A stretch of DNA of 39,433 bases from DASWHF01 sp036393295 (lineage in GTDB: Bacteria; Pseudomonadota; Gammaproteobacteria; Acidiferrobacterales; UBA6901), in NCBI GenBank assembly GCA_036393295.1, contig DASWHF010000069.1:1-39433 (forward strand), in the 5' to 3' direction. The position numbers and the translations under genes are program-made. Every line of letters starts with the position of its first letter. The stretch's first letter is position 1. Below are positions 18,619 to 27,425 of this stretch, piece after piece. Under the pieces are notes generated by a model that made no database searches, was not told where the DNA came from, and worked only from the letters and a program-made list of their open reading frames with translations.

Positions 18619-19266
18619 ATGGAAAGCGGCACGACGCTGGTGTTGGTCAATGGCCTGTGGATGACGCGCCGGGCGCTGTGGCCGCTCAGACGCCGGCTGC
18701 GTGCACGCGACCTGGACGTTCACATTTTTTCCTATCCGACCGTCGCCCGCGACCTGCGCGCCAACGCCGCCGCGCTCAACGATTATCTCCACAGCCTGCC
18801 GGGCGACACCGTGCACCTGGTCGGATACAGCCTCGGCGGCCTGGTGATCCGCGCGCTGTTCCACGACTTTCCCGACCAGCGCCCCGGGCGCATCGTGACG
18901 CTCGGCACGCCGCATACCGGCAGCCATGCCGCGCGGTGTGCGGAGCGCTGGGGATGGGGGCGGCGCATCATGGGCCGGGGTGTCGCCGATCTGCTGGCCG
19001 GCGCACCGCAACACTGGACCTGGCCGGCGCACGAGCTCGGCGCGATCGCCGGTGACCTCGGCCTCGGTCTCGGCCGCCTGTTCGGCGGTCTGCCCAAGCC
19101 GCACGACGGCACGGTGGCGGTCGCCGAGGCCTGTCCGCCGCAGGCGACGGCGCGGCGTGTATTGCGCGTGTCGCATTTCGGCATGCTGTTGGCACCGGTG
19201 GTGGTGGATGCGGTGGTCGATTTCCTGAGCCAGGGAAGGTTTGTCGCCGCACGCGAGCGGACGTGA
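18619..19266 (+). CDS. Alpha/beta hydrolase (lipase/esterase-like)
   Basis: 215-residue alpha/beta hydrolase. Early LVLVNGLWM gives the oxyanion strand, GYSLGGLVIR is the nucleophile elbow with the catalytic serine (about residue 73), TLGTPHTGSHAA is typical of triacylglycerol-lipase-like and PGAP1-like families, and HDGTVAV and VSHFGML hold the candidate Asp and His. No signal peptide is visible, so it is probably cytosolic. Substrate unknown. Start ATG 18619 follows a TATAAT-like stretch (TTTATAATCC) that may be its promoter. Confidence 0.85.
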   Translation: MESGTTLVLVNGLWMTRRALWPLRRRLRARDLDVHIFSYPTVARDLRANAAALNDYLHSLPGDTVHLVGYSLGGLVIRALFHDFPDQRPGRIVTLGTPHTGSHAARCAERWGWGRRIMGRGVADLLAGAPQHWTWPAHELGAIAGDLGLGLGRLFGGLPKPHDGTVAVAEACPPQATARRVLRVSHFGMLLAPVVVDAVVDFLSQGRFVAARERT

Positions 19267-19383
19267 TCGCCGCCCGGGTTGCCGCGTTTCAGCTTGGGCG
19301 GTCCCGGGGGCGGTGCTAAACTGCGGCTAGCGCGTGCGGCGCGGTGGCAGATTCCAATAAATTACATTATCTAACATATACTT

Positions 19384-20136
19384 ATGGCGGGACACAGCAA
19401 ATGGGCGAACATCCGCTTCCGCAAGGGGGTGCAGGACGCCCGGCGCGGCAAGCTGTTCACCAAGCTCATCCGTGAGATCACGGTGGCGGCGCGCTCCGGC
19501 GGGGGCGGCGATCCGGGGCACAACCCGCGGTTGCGCACGGCGATCGACAAGGCGCTCGACGCCAATATGACCAAGGACACCATCGATCGCGCCATCAAGC
19601 GCGGCACCGGCGAGCTCGAGGGCGCGAGCTACGAGGAGATCCGTTACGAGGGTTACGGCCCCGGCGGGGTGGCGCTGATGGTCGAGTGCACCACCGACAA
19701 CCGCACGCGCACGGTCGGCGAGGTGCGCCACGCGCTCAGCAAGCACGGCGGCAATCTCGGCACCGACGGCTCGGTCGCCTACCTGTTCAAAAAGCTCGGT
19801 GTGCTGACTTTCGCGGCCGGCACCAGCGAGGACGCGGTGATGGAGGCGGCGCTGGCCGCCGGCGCCGACGACGTCGTGAGCAACGACGACGGTTCGATCG
19901 AGGTGCTGACCGCGCCGGAGAGCAACGATGCCGTGCTGGCGGCCATGGCCGCCGCCGGCCTCAAGCCCGAGCATGCCGAGGTCACGCAGCGCGCGTCGAC
20001 CTCGGTGACGCTCGCCGGCGAGGACGCCGAGACGATGCTCAAGCTGCTCGACATGCTCGAGAATCTGGACGACGTCCAGAACGTCTACTCCAACGCCGAT
20101 TTCCCCGACGAGGTGCTGGAACGCCATGCAAGTTGA
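19384..20136 (+). CDS. yebC: YebC/PmpR (TACO1-like) family protein
   Basis: 250-residue protein starting AGHSKWANIRFRKGVQDARRGK, the family signature, with GGGGDPGHNPRLR and YEGYGPGGVAL. The family has been described as a transcription regulator and more recently as a ribosome-associated factor helping difficult peptide bonds. It heads the conserved yebC-ruvC-ruvA-ruvB run. The upstream region is AT-rich (ATTCCAATAAATTACATT), a likely promoter area, but I cannot assign the boxes with confidence. Confidence 0.96.
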   Translation: MAGHSKWANIRFRKGVQDARRGKLFTKLIREITVAARSGGGGDPGHNPRLRTAIDKALDANMTKDTIDRAIKRGTGELEGASYEEIRYEGYGPGGVALMVECTTDNRTRTVGEVRHALSKHGGNLGTDGSVAYLFKKLGVLTFAAGTSEDAVMEAALAAGADDVVSNDDGSIEVLTAPESNDAVLAAMAAAGLKPEHAEVTQRASTSVTLAGEDAETMLKLLDMLENLDDVQNVYSNADFPDEVLERHAS

Positions 20137-20204
20137 GCGCGGGTCATTGCCGATTGTTTGCCGACGCGGGTCCGGTGCCATGTCCGGCCGGTGCGGCAAC
20201 AGTA

Positions 20205-20240
20205 GCCCTCACCCCTGCCCCTCTCCCGGAGGGAGAGGGG
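20205..20240. repeat. CCCTCTCCC-GGAG-GGAGAGGG palindromic repeat, single copy
   Basis: A GCCCTCACCCCTG lead-in followed by a palindrome centred near 20229 (20218-20240). The same family occurs as an inverted pair inside 2449-2600. Here it sits in the spacer between yebC and ruvC, 35 bases before ruvC. Confidence 0.75.
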
Positions 20241-20274
20241 TGTCGGGCCCCGCCATACCTCGGAGACGCGGCTG

Positions 20275-20799
20275 ATGCGGGTGCTGGGCATCGATCCCGG
20301 CTCGCGGCTCACCGGGTTCGGCGTCGTGCAGGTGTTGCGGTCCGGCAAGCTGAGCTACATCGCCAGCGGTTGCGTGCGCGTCCCGACCGGGGCGCTGGCC
20401 GAGCGCCTCAAGGTCATCTACGATGGCGTCTGCGAGATGATCAGCACCTACCGGCCCGAGGTCATGGCGGTGGAGAAGGTCTTCATGGCACGCAATGCCG
20501 ATTCCGCGCTCAAGCTCGGCCACGCGCGCGCCGCCGCGCTGCTGGCGGCGGTCAATCATGCCGTTCCGGTCAGCGAGTACACCGCCTTGCAGATCAAGCA
20601 GGCGCTGGTCGGCCGCGGCCACGCCCACAAGGAGCAGGTGAAGCACATGGTCAAGAGCCTGCTTAAGCTCTCCGGTAATCCGCAGGCCGACGCCGCCGAC
20701 GCGCTGGCCTGCGCCATCTGCCACGGTCATCATGCCTTCGGCGGCGCGCCCGCGCGCCCGCGCCTGCGGGTGGTGCGCGGCTTCGGGGGTGGTGCGTGA
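20275..20799 (+). CDS. ruvC: Holliday junction resolvase RuvC
   Basis: 174-residue endonuclease that cuts Holliday junctions bound by RuvAB. Catalytic acidic residues are visible: Asp in LGIDPGSRLTGFG (residue 7), Glu in AVEKVFMARN, and the two Asp of DAADALACAICH near residue 140. Start ATG 20275. The stop overlaps the GTG of ruvA (GTGA, 20796-20799), so the ruvC-ruvA pair is translationally coupled. Confidence 0.97.
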   Translation: MRVLGIDPGSRLTGFGVVQVLRSGKLSYIASGCVRVPTGALAERLKVIYDGVCEMISTYRPEVMAVEKVFMARNADSALKLGHARAAALLAAVNHAVPVSEYTALQIKQALVGRGHAHKEQVKHMVKSLLKLSGNPQADAADALACAICHGHHAFGGAPARPRLRVVRGFGGGA

Positions 20800-21389
20800 T
20801 CGGCCGGTTGCAGGGCGTGCTGGTGCACAAGGAGCCGCCGAGCCTGGTGCTGGACGTAAACGGCGTGGGCTACGAGCTGGAGGCGCCGATGTCGACCTTC
20901 TACGACCTGCCGGCGGTCGGCGAGCGGCTCACGCTCCATACCCACCTGGTGGTGCGCGAGGACGCGCACCTGTTGTACGGCTTCTCGCGTGACTCGCAGC
21001 GCCGGTTGTTCCGCAGCCTGCTCAAGGTCAATGGCGTCGGCCCGCGGGTGGCGCTGGCCCTGCTGTCGGGCCTCAGCGACGCGGAATTCACCCGCGCCAT
21101 CGCCAATGATGACATCGCGCGCTTCACCCAGGTCCCGGGGATCGGCCGCAAGACCGCCGAACGGCTGATCGTCGAGATGCGCGACAAGCTGGAGGCGGCC
21201 AGTCCGGCGGCCGCCCGTCCGGCGGCAGCGCCGGCTGATCCGGTGCAGGAGGCGGTGAGCGCGCTGATTGCGTTAGGCTACAAGCCCCAGGAGGCGAGCC
21301 GGGCGGTGGGCCGCGTACCGCAGCAGGGCCAGGTGAGCGAGGAGCTGATCCGCCAGGCCCTGAAGCTCATTGCCGGATTGCGGGCCTGA
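20796..21389 (+). CDS. ruvA: Holliday junction DNA helicase subunit RuvA
   Basis: 197-residue junction-binding protein. It begins (M)IGRLQGVLVHKEPP, has the helix-hairpin-helix segments FRSLLKVNGVGPRVAL and FTQVPGIGRKTAERLIVEM, and a C-terminal domain III (ALIALGYKPQEASRAV) that contacts RuvB. The GTG start at 20796 overlaps the ruvC stop and gives the exact family N-terminus. Confidence 0.97.
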   Translation: MIGRLQGVLVHKEPPSLVLDVNGVGYELEAPMSTFYDLPAVGERLTLHTHLVVREDAHLLYGFSRDSQRRLFRSLLKVNGVGPRVALALLSGLSDAEFTRAIANDDIARFTQVPGIGRKTAERLIVEMRDKLEAASPAAARPAAAPADPVQEAVSALIALGYKPQEASRAVGRVPQQGQVSEELIRQALKLIAGLRA

Positions 21390-21510
21390 TGCGGCCGGCC
21401 CCTGTCCCCGGCGCCCGATTCCTTAATATAATGTACGGCGGTATCCCGCCGGCGCGGCCCGCGACGCCGCGGCCGGAGAAAGATGGGTGTCGCCCGCCAC
21501 GAGAGAGGCC

Positions 21511-22560
21511 ATGATCGAGACCGACCGCCTGGTGTCCGCCGAAGCCCGGAGCGTTCCGGAAGAGGCGGGCATCGAGCGCAGCCTGCGGCCCCTGCGGCTT
21601 TCGGAGTATGTCGGCCAGCCGCATATCCACGAGCAGCTCGAGGTCTTCATCGCCGCCGCGCGCCAGCGCCAGGAGGCGCTCGACCACGTGCTGCTGTTCG
21701 GCCCGCCGGGCCTCGGCAAGACCACGCTCGCGCATATCATCGCCCACGAGATGGGCGCCGGCCTGCGCCAGACATCCGGTCCGGTGCTGGAGCGGCCCGG
21801 CGACCTGGCGGCGCTGCTCACCAATCTCGAGCCGCACGACGTGCTGTTCATCGACGAGATCCACCGTTTGAGCCCGGTGGTCGAGGAGATCCTGTATCCG
21901 GGCATGGAGGACTACCAGCTCGATATCCTCATCGGCGAAGGGCCGGCGGCGCGCTCCATCAAGCTCGACCTGCCGCCGTTCACGCTGATCGGCGCCACCA
22001 CCCGGGCCGGGCTTTTGACTTCGCCGCTGCGCGACCGCTTCGGCATCGTCCAGCGCCTGGAGTTCTACGGCAACGCCGATCTCGAGCGCATCGTGCAGCG
22101 CTCGGCCGGCATCCTCGGCGTGGCGGCCGAGCCCGAGGGTGTGGCGGCGATCGCGCGCCGCTCGCGCGGCACCCCGCGCATCGCCAACCGCCTGCTGCGC
22201 CGCGCCCGCGACTTCGCCGAGGTGAAGGGCCAGGGCGTGCTGACCGGCAGGATCGCCGAGGCCGCGCTCGACATGCTGCACGTCGACGAGCACGGTTTCG
22301 ACACCCTGGACCGCAAGCTGCTGCTCGCGCTCATCGAGAAATTCGACGGCGGCCCGGTCGGCATCGACTCGATCGCCGCCGCCATCGGCGAGGAGCGCGG
22401 CACGATCGAGGACGTCCTCGAGCCGTTCCTGATCCAGCAGGGCTTCCTGGCCCGCACCCCGCGCGGCCGCGTCGCCACCCGCACTGCCTGGCAGCACTTC
22501 GGCCTCAAGCCCCCGCGCAACGCCGACGCTACGCAGCGGGGTATGTTCGAGGAGGACTGA
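21511..22560 (+). CDS. ruvB: Holliday junction DNA helicase motor RuvB
   Basis: 349-residue AAA+ motor driving branch migration. Walker A GPPGLGKTTLAH, Walker B LFIDEIHRL, sensor 1 LIGATTRAGLLTSPLRDRFG, arginine finger in RDRFG, and the C-terminal winged helix GFLARTPRGR. I start at the ATG that gives MIETDRLVSAE; an earlier in-frame ATG-like codon at 21487 is less likely. In related genomes ybgC follows directly, but here the GxxExxY element (22599-23041) is inserted between. Confidence 0.97.
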   Translation: MIETDRLVSAEARSVPEEAGIERSLRPLRLSEYVGQPHIHEQLEVFIAAARQRQEALDHVLLFGPPGLGKTTLAHIIAHEMGAGLRQTSGPVLERPGDLAALLTNLEPHDVLFIDEIHRLSPVVEEILYPGMEDYQLDILIGEGPAARSIKLDLPPFTLIGATTRAGLLTSPLRDRFGIVQRLEFYGNADLERIVQRSAGILGVAAEPEGVAAIARRSRGTPRIANRLLRRARDFAEVKGQGVLTGRIAEAALDMLHVDEHGFDTLDRKLLLALIEKFDGGPVGIDSIAAAIGEERGTIEDVLEPFLIQQGFLARTPRGRVATRTAWQHFGLKPPRNADATQRGMFEED

Positions 22561-22598
22561 CCGAGACGGAGCTCCCGAGCCGTACAAGGAGGTTCTTG

Positions 22599-23012
22599 AT
22601 GATTAGCCACGGGGAGCACGGGGGACACGGGGAATCAATAGAATGTGAAGAATGGTTGATTGACCGGGTGTTGACGGCCGCGACCGCCGTGCATCGGCAT
22701 CTTGGTCCAGGCCTGCTCGAATCGATTTACGAGCAGGCATTGATGGTGGAGTTGGCGGAAGCCGGAATTTCGGCGCGACACCAGGTTGACGTCCCTGTTC
22801 GGTACCGCGGACGTGATCTGGGAATCGGGTTTCGTGCGGATATTGTCGTAGAGCACCGCTTGTTGCTCGAAATCAAGGCAGTCGACCGCTTCGACTCTGC
22901 ACATTTGGCACAGGTAATCAGCTATCTGACTCTGCTCGGATATAAGCGGGGATTCCTGCTGAACTTTAACAAGCGCTGGCTGAAGGAAGGGATAAAACGT
23001 GTGTCCATTTGA
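22599..23012 (+). CDS. GxxExxY-family protein (PD-(D/E)XK-like) inside an inverted-arm element
   Basis: 137-residue member of the GxxExxY family. The name motif appears as GLLESIY; HRHLGPG precedes it. Further on, GFRADIVVE followed by LLLEIKAVD gives the D...E-x-K pattern of PD-(D/E)XK nuclease folds. Closing motifs: AQVISYLTLLGYKRGFLLNF. An AGGAGG site at 22587-22592 and the ATG at 22599 make translation credible. The first codons (MISHGEHGGHGE) are encoded by the left inverted arm of the element, whose right arm begins just after the stop codon. The biochemical function of the family is not established; nuclease activity is inference from the fold pattern. It separates ruvB from ybgC, so it was probably inserted into an ancestral cluster. 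Confidence 0.88.
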   Translation: MISHGEHGGHGESIECEEWLIDRVLTAATAVHRHLGPGLLESIYEQALMVELAEAGISARHQVDVPVRYRGRDLGIGFRADIVVEHRLLLEIKAVDRFDSAHLAQVISYLTLLGYKRGFLLNFNKRWLKEGIKRVSI

Positions 23013-23041
23013 ATTCCCCGTGTCCCCCGTGCCCCCGTGGC
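22606..23041. mobile_element. Gene-bearing GCCACGGGG/CCCCGTGGC inverted-arm element, copy D
   Basis: Left arm about 22606-22633 (three 9-bp units CACGGGGAG, CACGGGGGA, CACGGGGAA) and right arm about 23014-23041 (the same units inverted, imperfect). The enclosed gene is the GxxExxY CDS. Copies A, B and C (11274, 16715, 27273) have the same ends but no substantial gene. Copies A and D also share ATGATTAGCC immediately at the left edge. The ends, multiple copies and coding cargo suggest a mobile element with non-autonomous derivatives. No transposase is seen and I could not identify target-site duplications. Confidence 0.65.
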
Positions 23042-23062
23042 TGCGGTTGTGGTAACTTGACT

Positions 23063-23460
23063 ATGCCCGGATCCTTTTTGCTGCCGGTGCGCGTGTACTA
23101 CGAGGATACCGACACCGGCGGGGTCGTGTACTACGCGAATTATCTGAAATTCATGGAGCGCGCCCGCACCGAGTGGCTGCGGTCGCTGGGCTTCGAGCAG
23201 GATGAACTCAGCCGCAACGAAGGTGTCATATTCGCCGTGCGCGCCGCGCGGGTCGAGTACCGCAAGCCAGCGCGCTTCAACGATCTGCTGGAGGTCAGCG
23301 TCGCGCTGGGCAGTACCGGGCCGGCCAGCATCCGGTTCGAGCAGGAAGTGCGGCGCGACGGCGAACTGCTGGCGAGCGGCGAGATAAAAATAGCCTGTAT
23401 CGACGTGAATACCTTCAGCCCCCATCCCATCCCCGAGCGCATCGCCGCGCGGGTCAACGC

Positions 23461-23476
<16 letters not shown>
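23063..23476 (+). CDS. ybgC: Acyl-CoA thioesterase YbgC (Tol-Pal associated)
   Basis: 137-residue hotdog-fold thioesterase, first gene of the tol-pal cluster. The active-site Asp is in YYEDTDTGGVVYYANY (about residue 16), followed by the helix FMERARTEWLRSLGF. In E. coli it interacts with phospholipid-synthesis enzymes at the inner membrane. ATG 23063 lies 22 bases after the right arm of the inserted element; the usual link to ruvB is broken by that element. The stop overlaps the tolQ start region. Confidence 0.95.
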
Positions 23477-24165
<689 letters not shown>

Positions 24166-24167
24166 CC

Positions 24168-24602
24168 ATGCAGCCCTACCGCCAGCGCCACCGCAAGCTG
24201 ATGTCCGAGATCAACGTCGTGCCCTACATCGACGTGATGCTGGTGCTGCTGGTGATTTTCATGATCACCGCGCCGTTGCTGGCGACCGGCGTCAAGGTCG
24301 ACCTGCCGCAGGCCGCCGCACGGCCGGTGGACAGCGACGACCGGGAGACCCTGGTGGTGACGGTTGACCGCCGGGGCCGGTACTATCTCGACGACCAGCC
24401 GATGAACGCGGCGGCCTTGCAGACCAAGGTGGCGGCGACCCTGCGGCTGCGCCCCCAGACGCCGGTGTTGATCCGCGGCGACCGCCAAGCCGCCTACGAC
24501 GAGGTCGTCAAGGCCATGGTGCTGCTGCAGGCCGCCGGCGCGCCGAGTGTCGGGCTGGTGACGCAGGCGCCCGAGACCGGACGCGGCGATGGTCAACGAT
24601 AA
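24168..24602 (+). CDS. tolR: Tol-Pal system protein TolR
   Basis: 144-residue ExbD/TolR protein: one N-terminal transmembrane helix (VMLVLLVIFMITAPLL) preceded by EINVVPYIDVM, with the essential Asp of the motor in PYIDV (about residue 21), and a periplasmic domain ending in LLQAAGAPSVGLVTQ. Starts 2 bases after the tolQ stop and its end overlaps tolA by 14 bases, so tolQRA are one translation unit. Confidence 0.96.
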   Translation: MQPYRQRHRKLMSEINVVPYIDVMLVLLVIFMITAPLLATGVKVDLPQAAARPVDSDDRETLVVTVDRRGRYYLDDQPMNAAALQTKVAATLRLRPQTPVLIRGDRQAAYDEVVKAMVLLQAAGAPSVGLVTQAPETGRGDGQR

Positions 24603-25404
24603 CCCCGGCCAGCGCGCCGGCCGGCGCAAGTCCGCGGGCGGCTACCGGGCAGTCGTCTACGCGGTGCTGGTGCACCTCGTCGTCCTGGCGCTCCTGGTGG
24701 TGAGCTTCCGCTTCACCTCACAGCCCGAGCCGCCGCAGGTCATGCAGGCCCGGGTGGTCGAGGACGACGGCGCCCGCAAGGAGGTCGAGCGCCTGAGGCG
24801 CGAGCAGGAGGCCAAGATCCAGGAGGAACTGAAGCGCCAGGAGCAGCTCAAACGCCAGGAGGAGCTCAAGGCGCAGCAGACCCAGCGCGAGACCGCCGAG
24901 GCGGAGAAGCAACGCCAGGCGGCGGAGACCGAGGCCAAGCGCGCCGCCGAGCAAAAGCGCAAGCAGGAGGAGGAACGCAAGCGCCAGGCCGCCGAGGCGG
25001 AGAAGAAACGCCAGGCCGAGGCTCAGCGCAAGCAGGAAGCGGAGCGCCGCCAGGAGGCCGAATCGGCGCTCAAGCAACAACTGGCCGCCGAGGAGCAGGA
25101 GCTCGCCCAGGCGCGCGCGCAAACCGAGATCGCGCGCTACGAGGCGCTGATCCGCCAGAAGGTCGAGCGCAACTGGGCGCGGCCCCCGGGTGCGCCGCAG
25201 GGGATGGAATGCCGCGTGCGGGTGCGGCTGGTGGCGAGCGGCGAGGTGCTGCAGGCGACGGTCGTGCAGTCCAGCGGCAACGCCGCGTTCGATCGCTCGG
25301 TCGAGAATGCGGTATACAAGGCCTCGCCCTTGCCGATACCCGATGACAAGACGCTGTTCGATTATTTTCGCGAGCTCGAGTTCAAGTTCCGGCCGGAGGG
25401 TTAG
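24589..25404 (+). CDS. tolA: Tol-Pal system protein TolA
   Basis: 271-residue envelope-spanning protein. One transmembrane helix (about residues 22-44, AVLVHLVVLALLVVSFRF), a long Lys/Glu/Gln/Ala-rich helical domain (about 60-170) built on K-R-Q-E-E-L type repeats, and a C-terminal TolA/TonB-like domain (about 175-271) with ARYEALIRQKVERNW and AFDRSVENAVYKASPLPIP. It transmits TolQR energy to Pal and TolB at the outer membrane. The repetitive middle is normal for TolA. Confidence 0.95.
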   Translation: MVNDNPGQRAGRRKSAGGYRAVVYAVLVHLVVLALLVVSFRFTSQPEPPQVMQARVVEDDGARKEVERLRREQEAKIQEELKRQEQLKRQEELKAQQTQRETAEAEKQRQAAETEAKRAAEQKRKQEEERKRQAAEAEKKRQAEAQRKQEAERRQEAESALKQQLAAEEQELAQARAQTEIARYEALIRQKVERNWARPPGAPQGMECRVRVRLVASGEVLQATVVQSSGNAAFDRSVENAVYKASPLPIPDDKTLFDYFRELEFKFRPEG

Positions 25405-25405
25405 A

Positions 25406-26749
25406 GTGGTGTTGAGCGTTGCCAGGAAATTCCTGTTTGTCCTGCCGCTGGGCGTGCTGCTGCTGTGGGTGCCGCGCGCCTCGGCGATCCTGACCATCGA
25501 GATCACCCAGAGCCTCGGCACCGGCATGCCGATCGCGATCGTGCCGTTCGGCGTCACCGGCACCGCCAAGCTGCCCGAGGATGTCGCGGCGGTCATCGAG
25601 GCCGACCTCGCGCGCAGCGGCCGCTTCACCGCCCTCGCGCGCAAGGACTTCCTGTCGACCCCGCGCGCGCCCGGCGAGGTGAATTTCAAGGACTGGCGGC
25701 TGGTCAAGGCCGAGGCGCTGGTGATCGGCAACGTCCAGCAGCTCGCGCCCGGAAGGTTCCAGGTCGATTTCCGGCTCTACGACGTCTTCAAGGAGACCCA
25801 GCTCGCCGGCTACCAGTACGTCGTCGGCGCCGACCTGCTGCGCATGGTCGGTCACCAGATCGCCGACGTGATCCACGAGAAGCTGACCGGCGAGCCCGGC
25901 GCGTTCAACACGCGTGTCGCTTACGTCACCAAGGAGAGCGCCGCGCGCGGCGGCGTGGTGTTCAAGCTGCAGATCGCCGACTCCGACGGCTACAACCCCA
26001 CGACCATTCTGAGCTCGGCCGAGCCGATCATGTCGCCCGCCTGGTCGCCGGACGGCACGCAGCTCGCCTACGTGTCCTTCGAGCAGAAGCGCCCGGTGCT
26101 GTACGCGCAGAACGTCATCTACGGCTCGCGCACCAAGATCGCCGAGTTCCGCGGCATCAACAGCGCGCCCGCCTGGTCGCCGGACGGCACGCGGCTCGCG
26201 CTGGTATTGTCCAAGGACGGCAATGCCGAGATCTACGTGATGACCCTCGCCGACAAGTCGCTGCGGCGCTTGACCCAGCATCCGGCGATCGACACCGAGC
26301 CGGCCTGGTCGCCGGACGGCAGGCACATCGTGTTCACCTCGGACCGCAGCGGCCCGCCGCAGATCTTCCGCATGCGGTCCGACGGCGGCGCGGTCGAGCG
26401 CCTGACCTTCGAAGGCAGTTACAACGCGCGCGCCTCGTATTCGCCGGACGGCAGCCAGCTGACCCTGGTCACGCGGGTGGGCGGCCGCTACCACGCGGCG
26501 ATCTTCGACCTCAAGCGCTCGGCGCTACAGGTGCTGACCGACACCGAGCTCGACGAGTCGCCGACCTTCGCGCCGAACGGGCGCATCATACTCTATGCCA
26601 CCGCGCATCGCGGGCGCGGCGTGCTGGCCTCGGTATCGGCCGACGGCCGGGTAAGACAGTTGTTGAAGCTTCAGGAGGGCGACGTCCGCGAGCCCTCCTG
26701 GTCCCCGTTCAATCGTCAATTACAACCCACACAAGGAGTCAAACAATGA
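25406..26749 (+). CDS. tolB: Tol-Pal periplasmic beta-propeller protein TolB
   Basis: 447-residue periplasmic protein. A signal peptide (FLFVLPLGVLLLWVPRASA, cleavage near residue 27) leads into the N-terminal domain (IPIAIVPFG-like strand) and then a six-bladed propeller whose blades repeat AWSPDGT or close variants at about 26040, 26170, 26305 and later. It binds Pal and TolA. The start is one of two adjacent GTG codons (25406 or 25409); no ATG is available. The stop overlaps the ATG of pal (ATGA, 26746-26749). Confidence 0.95.
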   Translation: MVLSVARKFLFVLPLGVLLLWVPRASAILTIEITQSLGTGMPIAIVPFGVTGTAKLPEDVAAVIEADLARSGRFTALARKDFLSTPRAPGEVNFKDWRLVKAEALVIGNVQQLAPGRFQVDFRLYDVFKETQLAGYQYVVGADLLRMVGHQIADVIHEKLTGEPGAFNTRVAYVTKESAARGGVVFKLQIADSDGYNPTTILSSAEPIMSPAWSPDGTQLAYVSFEQKRPVLYAQNVIYGSRTKIAEFRGINSAPAWSPDGTRLALVLSKDGNAEIYVMTLADKSLRRLTQHPAIDTEPAWSPDGRHIVFTSDRSGPPQIFRMRSDGGAVERLTFEGSYNARASYSPDGSQLTLVTRVGGRYHAAIFDLKRSALQVLTDTELDESPTFAPNGRIILYATAHRGRGVLASVSADGRVRQLLKLQEGDVREPSWSPFNRQLQPTQGVKQ

Positions 26750-27255
26750 AAATGAAACTCTGGCATGCAGTGGTCCTCGCGCTCGCCCTGGGTCTGTCGG
26801 CCTGCGGCGGCGATACCGCGGTTCAGCCGACGCCCTCGGTCGACGACCAGACCGGCGCCGAACCCTCGGGGACCGGCGCCCAACCGGGTGTCGACGGAGC
26901 GGCCCTTACCGACCAGGATCGCGCCGCCCTCAGCCAGCGGCGCGTGTACTTCGCCTTCGACTCCAGCGCCATCGACGACGAGAACCGGCGCGTGATCGAG
27001 GCGCACGCCGCCCATTTGACCGCCAATCCGCAGCTTAAGCTGGTGCTCGAGGGCCATACCGACGAACGCGGCACACGCGAGTATAATCTGGCCCTGGGTG
27101 AGCGCCGGGCCCAGTCGGTGGAGCGTATGATGCGCGTGCTGGGGGTCTCGGCCGACCGTATCCGCACGGTGTCCTACGGCGAGGAGAAGCCGGTGGCGCT
27201 GGACCACAACGAATCGGCCTGGCGCCTCAACCGCCGCGTCGAGATCATGTATTAA
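26746..27255 (+). CDS. pal: Peptidoglycan-associated lipoprotein Pal
   Basis: 169-residue outer-membrane lipoprotein. Signal with lipobox LSAC (lipidated Cys about residue 20), an Ala/Gly/Pro-rich linker, then an OmpA-like domain (about 60-169) with VYFAFDSSAID and GHTDERGTREYN, the residues that bind diaminopimelate of peptidoglycan. A good ribosome binding site (AAGGAG, 26733-26738) precedes the ATG. Repeat copy C begins 17 bases after the stop. Confidence 0.97.
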   Translation: MKMKLWHAVVLALALGLSACGGDTAVQPTPSVDDQTGAEPSGTGAQPGVDGAALTDQDRAALSQRRVYFAFDSSAIDDENRRVIEAHAAHLTANPQLKLVLEGHTDERGTREYNLALGERRAQSVERMMRVLGVSADRIRTVSYGEEKPVALDHNESAWRLNRRVEIMY

Positions 27256-27272
27256 TCATTAATATTGTGTTG

Positions 27273-27375
27273 GCCACAGGGGTCACGGGGAACACGGAGA
27301 CATAGCGGGAAAACGCGGTGCGCCTGTCGCGTTATCCAGATATTTCACATTGGTTTCCCCCGTGCTCCCCGTGGC
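27273..27375. repeat. GCCACGGGG/CCCCGTGGC inverted-arm element, short copy C
   Basis: Left arm about 27273-27300 (CACAGGGGT, CACGGGGAA, CACGGAGAC), right arm about 27353-27375. This is the most diverged of the four copies and has the longest core of the three short ones (about 50 bases). It lies between pal and cpoB in an otherwise tight operon. Confidence 0.78.
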
Positions 27376-27425
27376 AAGTCTTGGTATATATTGGCGTTTG
27401 CAGTGAACACGATGAGGTCGCGGAC

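Noticed and set aside
22606..22633. CRISPR-like array in the 9-bp units of the arm elements
   Set aside because: Units are contiguous with no spacers and are mirrored at the other end; no cas genes are present.
24780..25100. Low-complexity repeat region in tolA as a possible microsatellite or insertion
   Set aside because: It is the normal Lys/Glu/Ala-rich helical domain of TolA.
26035..26560. Repeated DNA units in tolB
   Set aside because: They encode the AWSPDG blade motif of the beta-propeller and are ordinary protein repeats.
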